64,000 nucleotides of DNA from NCBI RefSeq assembly GCF_900113805.1, contig NZ_FOQT01000001.1:434001-498000 (forward strand). The letters run 5' to 3'. Numbering within the stretch: position 1 is the stretch's first letter; the number at the start of each line of letters is the position of its first letter. Position numbers and translations under genes: made by a program. Source of the stretch: Halpernia frigidisoli (GTDB lineage: Bacteria; Bacteroidota; Bacteroidia; Flavobacteriales; Weeksellaceae). Under the pieces are notes generated by a model, which made no database searches, was not told the DNA's origin, and worked only from the letters and a program-made list of their open reading frames with translations. Shown piece by piece: positions 9,338-15,992 of the stretch.

Positions 9338-10200
9338 GTTCTTTGATGCAGAGCATCACTCAAAATTGCCATTCTTGCAAAAACACCGTTTTCCATTTGT
9401 TTAAAAATTCTGGATCGATCGCATTCTACCAAATGCGAATCGATCTCAACATTTCTGTTGATTGGTGCAGGATGCAAAATAATTGCTTTTTCTTTCATTA
9501 ATTTTTCCCGTTCTTTTGTCAAACCAAAGTTTTCTAAATAATTTTCTATTTTTAAATTTTCCGCATTTTCATGTCTTTCGTGTTGAATTCTCAATAAAAA
9601 TAAAACATCAACTTCGGGAATAATATCATCTAAATTTTTAAAATTATCTGATCCATCAAACCATTCTTCTGGACCTGAATAATAAACTTTCGAACCCATT
9701 TTAACCAAAGTTTCAGAAAGTGAATGCGCCACTCTTGAATGCTTGATGTCGCCTACAATTCCGATTTTTAAATTCTCAAAACTTCCGAATTCCTGCTGAA
9801 TCGTCATTAAATCTAAAATTGTCTGGCTCGGATGATTTGCCGTTCCGTCGCCTGCGTTAATTATCGGAATATTTAAACTTTCTAATTCTTCATAAAATTT
9901 ATTTCTAGAATGTCGGATCACCAATAAATTGACACCTATACTTTCCAAAGTTTTTGCTGTGTCATAAAGACTTTCACCTTTATTGACGGAACTTTTTGAC
10001 ACATCAAACTGAATTACTTCAAAACCCAATTTTCGTTCAGCCATTTCGAAACTTGTCTTTGTGCGCGTGCTGTCTTCAAAAAAAAGATTGGCGGCAAAGA
10101 TTTTAGTTTTGGGTTTAAATTCTAAACCATTTTTAAAATCATTTGCCAATGATAATATTTCGAGAATTTTTTCTTTGGTCAGGTTTTCTAAATTGTACAT
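9322..10200 (-). CDS. pyrB: Aspartate carbamoyltransferase catalytic subunit
   Basis: Condenses carbamoyl phosphate with aspartate, the first committed step of pyrimidine synthesis. The carbamoyl-phosphate loop is FFEDSTRTKTSFE (residues about 40-52), with HPSQTILDLMTIQQ near 125 and the aspartate-site region ILHPAPINRNVEI near 242. At 292 residues it is slightly short for the family. No regulatory pyrI gene is seen beside it. It heads the pyrB-carA-carB operon and is preceded by a leader peptide and terminator (10216-10314). The last residues (TKNQD) and the stop are encoded in the repeat arm of cassette 2. Confidence 0.97.
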   Translation of the reverse strand: MYNLENLTKEKILEILSLANDFKNGLEFKPKTKIFAANLFFEDSTRTKTSFEMAERKLGFEVIQFDVSKSSVNKGESLYDTAKTLESIGVNLLVIRHSRNKFYEELESLNIPIINAGDGTANHPSQTILDLMTIQQEFGSFENLKIGIVGDIKHSRVAHSLSETLVKMGSKVYYSGPEEWFDGSDNFKNLDDIIPEVDVLFLLRIQHERHENAENLKIENYLENFGLTKEREKLMKEKAIILHPAPINRNVEIDSHLVECDRSRIFKQMENGVFARMAILSDALHQRTKNQD

Positions 10201-10215
10201 TTTCTAAATTTTAAA

Positions 10216-10245
10216 CAAAAAAAAACGAAGCCGTTAAGACTTCGT
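10216..10245 (-). terminator. Leader terminator (attenuator) before pyrB
   Basis: On the minus strand, ACGAAGU (10245-10239) pairs with GCUUCGU (10231-10225) around the loop CUUAACG, followed by nine U residues (10225-10217). It lies 16 bases before the pyrB start codon and begins directly after the stop codon of the short leader reading frame. Its position inside the 5' leader, not after a gene, points to attenuation. Confidence 0.75.
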
Positions 10246-10314
10246 TTAATAAAAATATTGTGAAACGGCGAAACCGTCTTTTCTAAAATCGTTCAATGGA
10301 AATTTTATTTTCAT
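10246..10314 (-). CDS. Putative 22-residue leader peptide of the pyrB operon
   Basis: An ATG at 10314 opens a 22-codon frame that begins MKIKFPLNDF and ends AVSQYFY before TAA at 10246-10248. The stop codon touches the 5' arm of the terminator hairpin. The last codons are U-rich (CAA UAU UUU UAU UAA). This matches the design of the E. coli pyrBI leader, in which RNA polymerase pauses in a U-rich stretch when UTP is low so that the ribosome keeps up and prevents terminator folding. The ATG lies six bases after a TATCTTTG promoter element, so the peptide might be translated almost leaderless. Confidence 0.5.
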   Translation of the reverse strand: MKIKFPLNDFRKDGFAVSQYFY

Positions 10315-10320
10315 TGGGCA

Positions 10321-10328
10321 CAAAGATA
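10321..10328 (-). promoter_or_regulatory. -7 promoter element of the pyrB operon
   Basis: The minus strand reads TATCTTTG, an exact match to the Bacteroidetes TAnnTTTG element, about 120 bases before pyrB. No TTG is found at the ideal -33 distance. Confidence 0.5.
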
Positions 10329-10412
10329 GAATATTTTTTGAAATCTTAAAAATATTTTTAGCAACAATTAAAACTATTATTTAGGAAATCCATTTTTTAT
10401 CTTAATTTTTAA

Positions 10413-10420
10413 TAGTTTTG
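10413..10420 (+). promoter_or_regulatory. -7 promoter element of the Lrp-family gene
   Basis: TAGTTTTG matches TAnnTTTG and lies 14 bases before the ATG at 10435, which gives a very short 5' leader. Confidence 0.4.
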
Positions 10421-10434
10421 TTCAAAATCAAAAT

Positions 10435-10890
10435 ATGGACGCTAAAGACAGAATGATTCTCAGTTTACTTCAGGAAGATTCTACAATTTCGGTGAAGGAT
10501 GTTGCAGAGAAAATCGGACTTACTTTTACGCCAACTTACGAGCGCATCAAACAACTTGAGAAGCAAAATGTGATTGAGAAATACGTTGCTATTCTCAACC
10601 GTGAAAAATTGGGGCTCAATATAATTGTTTATTGCAACATTCGCTTGAAAGAACAGTCAAAAAAAACGCTTGAAGATTTTGAAAATCACATCAAAAAATT
10701 TGACGAAGTGCAGGAAATGATCAGTCTTTCCGGGGAATATGATTATATGTTGAAAATTATCGTAAAGGACATCAACTCTTATAACGACTTCGCTGTTAAT
10801 GTCATATCTAACTCGCCAAATATCTGGCAATACCATAGTTTGATCGCTTTATCTGAAGTTAAAAAAACCACCAAATATAAAATCGATTAA
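10435..10890 (+). CDS. Lrp/AsnC family transcriptional regulator
   Basis: A 151-residue regulator with an N-terminal winged helix-turn-helix (MDAKDRMILSLLQEDSTISVKDVAEKIGLTFTPTYERIKQLE, about 1-45) and a C-terminal RAM/AsnC ligand domain (about 65-145, including SLSGEYDYMLKIIVKD). Such proteins bind DNA as octamers and sense amino acids. The gene is divergent from the pyrB operon. Its stop codon overlaps the end of an argH remnant on the other strand, so amino-acid (possibly arginine) control is conceivable, but no target site can be shown. Confidence 0.93.
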   Translation: MDAKDRMILSLLQEDSTISVKDVAEKIGLTFTPTYERIKQLEKQNVIEKYVAILNREKLGLNIIVYCNIRLKEQSKKTLEDFENHIKKFDEVQEMISLSGEYDYMLKIIVKDINSYNDFAVNVISNSPNIWQYHSLIALSEVKKTTKYKID

Positions 10891-11034
10891 GCCAATAATT
10901 TGGAAGAGATTTTATGAAATTGATGCGTGATTTCTTCAAGACATAAATTGCCAATACTTCCCTGATGAGTGTGATTTAAGTCTTTTGCATCATATTCAAA
11001 TTCATTATTTTCAATGTCATTTCCGACTTTTGAC
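10887..11034 (-). pseudogene. argH: Remnant of argH (argininosuccinate lyase), 3' end only
   Basis: On the minus strand an open frame ends with TAA at 10887-10889. It encodes KVGNDIENNEFEYDAKDL followed by NHTHQGSIGNLCLEEI. This matches the C-terminal tail of Bacteroidetes argininosuccinate lyases, where a K-K-V-G-x-D-I-E motif is followed by H-T-H-x-G-S-I-G-N-L-C. Only about 45 codons remain. The upstream part is replaced, at about 11025-11036, by DNA coding on the opposite strand for an MFS transporter. The other 90 percent of argH is absent here, so this is a deletion remnant unless the sequence is misassembled. Confidence 0.75.
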
Positions 11035-12343
11035 GTTATTATTAATGGGAGGTGCTACTTTTTTAATCGGATGTATTCCCTCCTATGAAACGATCGGTTT
11101 TATGGCGCCTGTTTTAATTTTAACTTTAAGATTATTGCAAGGTCTGGCTTTAGGCGGAGAATATGGTGGAGCAGCAACTTATGTAGCCGAACATTCACCA
11201 ACAGGAAAACGTGGTTTTATGACTTCCTGGATTCAAACGACTGCAACGGTGGGACTTTTTATTTCCCTTCTTGTCATTATGGTCACAAAATCTTCAATGT
11301 CTAAAGAAGCTTTTATGGACTGGGGTTGGAGAGTTCCTTTCTGGGTTTCCATCATTATGATCATCGTTTCTTTTATTATCAGAAGAAAAATGTCTGAATC
11401 GCCGGTTTTTGCAAAAGCGAAAGAAGAAGGTAAAACTTCTAAAAATCCTTTGAAAGAATCTTTTGGCAATAAATTTAATTTCAAATTTGTTTTATTGGCA
11501 TTATTTGGTGCAGTGATGGGACAAGGCGTAGTTTGGTACACCGGACAATTTTACGCAATGAGTTTCCTGGAAAAAGTAATGGGATTGTCTGAGCAAGTAG
11601 GTTCAATCATGCTTTGGGGAATTGCTTTTGCCACACCATTTTTCCTATTCTTCGGTTGGTTGAGTGATAAAATTGGTAGAAAATGGATTATGATGGCAGG
11701 AATTCTTGTCGCAATTGTTTCTTATCGACCAATTTATGACGCAATGTATGAAGTAACCAACGTAAAAAATAAAACCGAAGTTGCAGAAAAAATGACGAAG
11801 TCTGCTGAATTGAAAGTCGTTAACGAAACTTTAAGCGACAGTGTTTATGTAACTTCCAAAGTTTTCACAGATGGAACAACCTGGAAGGAAACCAAAACTT
11901 TTGTTTTAGACGCCAGCAAAATGCCCGTTTTAAACGAGAAAGGTGAGAAGAAAATGGATGTGAAAATAGATGCAACAGTAAATGACAGTGGAAAATGGAC
12001 TTTAATTTTCTGGATCTTTGTTCAAATATTTTTTGTAACAATGGTTTATGGTCCGATCGCCGCGTTTTTGGTAGAAATGTTCCCGGTTCAGATTCGATAC
12101 ACTTCCATGTCTTTGCCTTATCATATTGGAAATGGAATCTTTGGTGGATTATTGCCCGCAATTGCAACGGCTTTGGTTCTCAATGCCAAAACGGCTAATA
12201 AAATTGCAGAAGCCGCAGGATTAGGAATTCCTTTCGACAAACCTTATCTGGAAGGACTTTGGTACCCGATCATCATTGGTGCAGTGAGTTTGCTCATCGG
12301 TGTTATTTATTTAAAAAACGGACATAACACGACTCACGATTAA
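10985..12343 (+). CDS. MFS transporter (metabolite:H+ symporter type), 5'-truncated
   Basis: Member of the sugar/metabolite-proton symporter branch of the major facilitator superfamily. Recognisable family similarity starts only near TLLLMGGATFLIG (about 11032). The first two membrane segments, about 80-100 residues, are missing. Later landmarks are present: LRLLQGLALGGEYGGAATYVAEH, GWRVPFWVS, GWLSDKIGRKW and VEMFPVQIRYTSMSLPYH. A polar insertion of roughly 90 residues (about residues 255-340), common in Bacteroidetes members, lies before the last helices. The first 14 codons from the TTG at 10985 are antisense to the argH remnant. The protein is probably non-functional. A small membrane-protein gene often paired with this transporter follows. 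Confidence 0.8.
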   Translation: MHHIQIHYFQCHFRLLTLLLMGGATFLIGCIPSYETIGFMAPVLILTLRLLQGLALGGEYGGAATYVAEHSPTGKRGFMTSWIQTTATVGLFISLLVIMVTKSSMSKEAFMDWGWRVPFWVSIIMIIVSFIIRRKMSESPVFAKAKEEGKTSKNPLKESFGNKFNFKFVLLALFGAVMGQGVVWYTGQFYAMSFLEKVMGLSEQVGSIMLWGIAFATPFFLFFGWLSDKIGRKWIMMAGILVAIVSYRPIYDAMYEVTNVKNKTEVAEKMTKSAELKVVNETLSDSVYVTSKVFTDGTTWKETKTFVLDASKMPVLNEKGEKKMDVKIDATVNDSGKWTLIFWIFVQIFFVTMVYGPIAAFLVEMFPVQIRYTSMSLPYHIGNGIFGGLLPAIATALVLNAKTANKIAEAAGLGIPFDKPYLEGLWYPIIIGAVSLLIGVIYLKNGHNTTHD

Positions 12344-12361
12344 TCATTTAATTTAAAAATC

Positions 12362-12589
12362 ATGAATAATATTAAGAAAATTCTAGGAATAGTTTGGATT
12401 TTATTAGCGCTTTTCGCTGGCTATTATCTACTGCAGGAACAGTCTATCCCAAAATTTAAGACAGGCAAAACGGAAGATTTAATTCCCGCAATTATTTATA
12501 CCTTTATTCTCTTACCAATTATCGTTGGTGGATTGGGAATATTCGGGTGGTATTCATTTAAGGGAGAATATTCAGACGACGAAATTTAG
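12362..12589 (+). CDS. Small membrane protein, MFS-transporter-associated
   Basis: A 75-residue protein with two membrane segments (about residues 6-25, IVWILLALFAGYYLL, and about 40-65, AAIIYTFILLPIIVGGLGIFG region). It starts 18 bases after the MFS gene and ends in an acidic tail (GEYSDDEI). Proteins of this type are commonly encoded directly after MFS metabolite symporters in Bacteroidetes and are sometimes named MFS small subunits. A function of its own is not established. Confidence 0.75.
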   Translation: MNNIKKILGIVWILLALFAGYYLLQEQSIPKFKTGKTEDLIPAIIYTFILLPIIVGGLGIFGWYSFKGEYSDDEI

Positions 12590-12619
12590 TGTTTGTATTT
12601 TAATAAGGTTTTTTTTAAT

Positions 12620-12653
12620 GTTTCAAGGGCGTCAAAGTCCTTGAAACTTTTTT
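12620..12653 (+). terminator. Intrinsic terminator after the MFS pair
   Basis: GTTTCAAGG (12620-12628) and CCTTGAAAC (12639-12647) pair perfectly and are followed by TTTTTT. It separates the transporter pair from the sensor-kinase genes. Confidence 0.85.
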
Positions 12654-12681
12654 CAGTAAAATTTATTTTCTCAAATTACAC

Positions 12682-12876
12682 ATGAAAATACGGCATCAAC
12701 AGAAACTGGTTATTTTAAGCATTACTTTATTAATATTGTTCAATGTTCCGTTTCTGCTTTTATTCAACAGTTCAGAAAAATTCGTGAGTTTGCCGCTCAT
12801 TTATGCCTATATTTTCTTCGTTTGGGGCGCATCATGCGTCAGTTCTTTTATCATTTTCAAAAAGTTCAATGAATAG
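12682..12876 (+). CDS. Small two-helix membrane protein upstream of the sensor kinase
   Basis: A 64-residue protein with two hydrophobic segments (about 8-28, KLVILSITLLILFNVPFLLLF, and about 37-60, PLIYAYIFFVWGASCVSSFIIF). Its last eight bases overlap the start of the SSS-domain kinase gene (ATGAATAG), so the two are translationally coupled. Similar short proteins often precede sodium/solute symporters, which suggests a subunit or assembly role for the symporter-like part of the kinase. No specific family function is known to me. Confidence 0.7.
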   Translation: MKIRHQQKLVILSITLLILFNVPFLLLFNSSEKFVSLPLIYAYIFFVWGASCVSSFIIFKKFNE

Positions 12877-15559
12877 TTATTTACTTTTCGCCCTGGTTAT
12901 TCTCTATCTGGGATTTTTGTTTTTGATCGCTTATTTTGCGGAAAAAAGTAAAAGCAACTTTTGGGTGAATAATCCTTACGTTTACGCACTTTCATTGGCA
13001 GTTTACTGTTCAGGATGGACGTATTATGGCAGTGTGGGCGTTGCAGCAAATCAAGGTTTAGAATACATGGCGATTTACATTGGTCCCGTAATTATTATTC
13101 CAAGTTGGATCTTCATTAATGCGAAAGTGATCAGAATTTGTCGCGTAAATAAAATAAGCAGTATCGCCGATTTCATTTCTCTGCGATATGGCAACAGTCG
13201 GTTTTTAAGCGCAATTATCGCAACAGTTTGCATGATCGCCATTATTCCTTACATCGGTTTGCAGATCAAAGCAATTTCCGAAACTTTTCATTTGATCACC
13301 AAAACTTCACAAACAGATAATGTTCTATTTGATTCTGCAAGTTATGTTGTCTTAATAATTGCCCTGTTTTCCTCTTATTACGGCACAAAATACGTCGATG
13401 CTTCTGAAAAAAGATTAGGCATTATCGCTGCAGTTGCGGTTGAAAGTTTCCTGAAACTCATTTTCTTTATTATCCTTGGAACTTTTGTCGTTTATGGCGT
13501 TTTTAATGGTTTCGAAGATATTTATGATCAAGCGTCAAAATTACCAGATTTCACTACTAAAAATACTTTCGGCGGTTTAGAAGGTGCAGTTAATTGCTTT
13601 TTAATGATGTTGCTTTCCATGTCTGCCATTTTTCTTTTACCGAGACAATTTCATGTTTCAATTATTGAAAACAGAAAAGAAAAACATCTTAAAACAGCGA
13701 TATGGTTATTTCCCTTGTACCTTTTAATTTTTAATATTTTCGTTTTCCCAATTGCTTGGGGCGGAAAAATTCTTTTTCTGAATGAAACGGTTAATGCCGA
13801 GTTCTTCTCTATTTTAATTCCACAAAAATTCGGAAATACATTAATTGCGGTGATGGTATTTTTTGGTGGATTGAGTGCCTGTGTTTCGATGATCATTATT
13901 TCGAGTATTTCGCTATCCATCATGCTTTCAAACAATATTATTATTCCTTACGGATGGCTAAATAATTTTAAATTTAATTCAGAAAAAGACAATACCAAGA
14001 ATATTGTCAACATCAGAAAAATAAGTATTTTTCTGCTCATTTTAGTGAGTTTTATGTTTTATAAATTCTGGATTTTGCAGAAGAGTTTATTCAGTATCGG
14101 ATTGGTTTCTTTTGTAGTCATTGCGCAATTAGCTCCCACTTTTTTCGGAGCGCTCTTTTGGCGGAGAGGAACTTACGCAGGTGCTCTAACTGGAATTATT
14201 GCCGGAATTTCAATATGTTTTTTCGGTTTGATTTTACCAAGTTTTTCGGAGAATTATGTCGAAAGCAGTTTTTTCAACAGTGGTTTTTTAGCGTTTTTCA
14301 GTATTCCCTATTTATTGCCAATTCCGCAAATCTTCTTTTGGAGTGTATTGGTAAATGCCGGTTTATTTGGAATAATTTCAACCAACACCATTGCGAATTA
14401 CCGGGAACGAAATTACGCTGAACTTTACACTGATATTGATGATTATATTCAAAATCACGAGAATGCTTACATCTGGAAAGGAACTGCAAATATTTCCGAT
14501 ATTCAAAAGATTTTAGTACGGTTTTTAGGTCAGAAAAAAACTGAACAAGCCCTTAAAATATTTAATTTAAAATATAAAATTACCGGCGGAAATGATTCTG
14601 CAGATTCCCGCTTCATCAAGTTTTCTGAAAATCTTTTGAGTGGTAGAATAGGTTCTGCTTCGGCGAAAATTTTGATTGAAGGTGTAACCAAAGAAGATAA
14701 AATTTCTCTCCCGGAAGTTTTAAAAATTTTAGAAGAATCCAAAGAAAATATCTCCATTAACAAACAACTGAGTGAGCAATCTTCTCAATTATTAAAATTA
14801 TCCAGAGATCTGCAAAATGCAAATGAAAATCTGATTGAAAAAGACCATCAAAAAGATGAATTTTTAGATAGTGTCGCGCACGAATTACGAACACCGATCA
14901 CGGCGATCCGCGCTACAGGTGAGATTTTGTTAGACGATGAAGATATGCCCGCAGAAATTAAAAAAGAATTTTTAGAAAACATTATTTCAGAATCCGATCG
15001 TCTAAATGAAATTATCAATGATATTTTGTACTTAGATAAACTGGAAACCGGCACAATTTCCTTGAATATTAAGGATAATAATATTGTAGAAACTTTTAAA
15101 AAATCTTTGAAACCTTTGCATCATCTTTTCGATCAAAGACATCTTCACCATTCTGAAGTTAATCTTTTAGAAAATGAAATCTATTACTTTGATGAACAAA
15201 GAATGATTCAGGTTTTTCAAAATATTATTGGAAATGCGCTTAAATTCACCAACGAAAATGGAATGATTCAAACAAAATTTCATGAAAATGATGATCAGCT
15301 AAAAATTTCCATATTCAACACCGGAAAAACGATTCCGGATGAAGATTTTGACTATGTTTTTGATAAATTCTACCAGTCGAAAAATCAAAATGTTCGCAAA
15401 CCTATTGGTAGTGGATTAGGTTTAGCGATTTGTAAAAAAATTATGCTTGCCCAAAATGGTGATATTAAAGTGAAAAATAAGGAGATTGGAGTCAGCTTCG
15501 AGATTTATTTACAGAAAGAAAACGACTCTGTACAAAATGCAGATAAACAAAATATTTAA
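12869..15559 (+). CDS. Sensor histidine kinase with SSS symporter and STAC domains (CbrA/CrbS-like)
   Basis: An 896-residue hybrid. The first about 500 residues are a sodium:solute symporter-like membrane domain with many helices (opening LLFALVILYLGFLFLIAYFAE). Next comes a STAC-type linker (about 530-640; FLGQKKTEQALKIFNLKY, SENLLSGRIGSASAKILIEGV). A HisKA domain carries the phosphoacceptor His671 (SVAHELRTPITAIR), followed by an HATPase domain (N-box NIIGNALKFTNENG; GSGLGLAICKKI). No PAS domain is seen. The start at 12869 is chosen because the longer frame overlaps the upstream gene. In Vibrio, CrbS of this build controls acs. Here a response regulator and two acyl-CoA synthetase genes follow, which fits acetate/short-chain-acid control. 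Confidence 0.93.
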   Translation: MNSYLLFALVILYLGFLFLIAYFAEKSKSNFWVNNPYVYALSLAVYCSGWTYYGSVGVAANQGLEYMAIYIGPVIIIPSWIFINAKVIRICRVNKISSIADFISLRYGNSRFLSAIIATVCMIAIIPYIGLQIKAISETFHLITKTSQTDNVLFDSASYVVLIIALFSSYYGTKYVDASEKRLGIIAAVAVESFLKLIFFIILGTFVVYGVFNGFEDIYDQASKLPDFTTKNTFGGLEGAVNCFLMMLLSMSAIFLLPRQFHVSIIENRKEKHLKTAIWLFPLYLLIFNIFVFPIAWGGKILFLNETVNAEFFSILIPQKFGNTLIAVMVFFGGLSACVSMIIISSISLSIMLSNNIIIPYGWLNNFKFNSEKDNTKNIVNIRKISIFLLILVSFMFYKFWILQKSLFSIGLVSFVVIAQLAPTFFGALFWRRGTYAGALTGIIAGISICFFGLILPSFSENYVESSFFNSGFLAFFSIPYLLPIPQIFFWSVLVNAGLFGIISTNTIANYRERNYAELYTDIDDYIQNHENAYIWKGTANISDIQKILVRFLGQKKTEQALKIFNLKYKITGGNDSADSRFIKFSENLLSGRIGSASAKILIEGVTKEDKISLPEVLKILEESKENISINKQLSEQSSQLLKLSRDLQNANENLIEKDHQKDEFLDSVAHELRTPITAIRATGEILLDDEDMPAEIKKEFLENIISESDRLNEIINDILYLDKLETGTISLNIKDNNIVETFKKSLKPLHHLFDQRHLHHSEVNLLENEIYYFDEQRMIQVFQNIIGNALKFTNENGMIQTKFHENDDQLKISIFNTGKTIPDEDFDYVFDKFYQSKNQNVRKPIGSGLGLAICKKIMLAQNGDIKVKNKEIGVSFEIYLQKENDSVQNADKQNI

Positions 15560-15564
15560 GAAAT

Positions 15565-15927
15565 ATGAAAAAAATAGTAATTGCCGACGATGAACACAAG
15601 ATAATTATGACTTTGGAGTATGCTTTTAAGAAAGCCGGTTATGAAGTTTTTATAGCAAGAGACGGTTCTGAAGTTTTAGAATTGTTGAAAACAGAGATTC
15701 CCGATATGATTTTATTGGATATTATGATGCCAAATGTTGATGGTTATTCCACACTTGCAGAAATTAAAAAAGATAAAAATTTAGACAAAACCAAGGTGAT
15801 TTTCCTCTCTGCAAAAACCGGAGAAGCTGATGTTAAAAAAGGTCTGGAACTTGGCGCTGATGCGTACATCACAAAACCGTACTCTATAAAAAAACTTACA
15901 GAAAGGGTTGAAGAATTGTTGCGGTAA
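15565..15927 (+). CDS. Receiver-only response regulator
   Basis: A 120-residue protein consisting of a single receiver domain: acidic pocket DDE at 8-10, phosphoacceptor Asp52 (LLDIMMPNVDG), conserved Thr/Ser and Lys (FLSAKTG, YITKPYS). It starts five bases after the kinase stop codon and is surely its partner. No DNA-binding domain is attached, unlike Vibrio CrbR, so the output must pass through another protein or a phosphorelay. Confidence 0.93.
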   Translation: MKKIVIADDEHKIIMTLEYAFKKAGYEVFIARDGSEVLELLKTEIPDMILLDIMMPNVDGYSTLAEIKKDKNLDKTKVIFLSAKTGEADVKKGLELGADAYITKPYSIKKLTERVEELLR

Positions 15928-15992
15928 AGACGAAAGTGACACACAAAAATCTCTAATTCAGAATCTTTAATCCCGAACCTAAAAAAACCATT

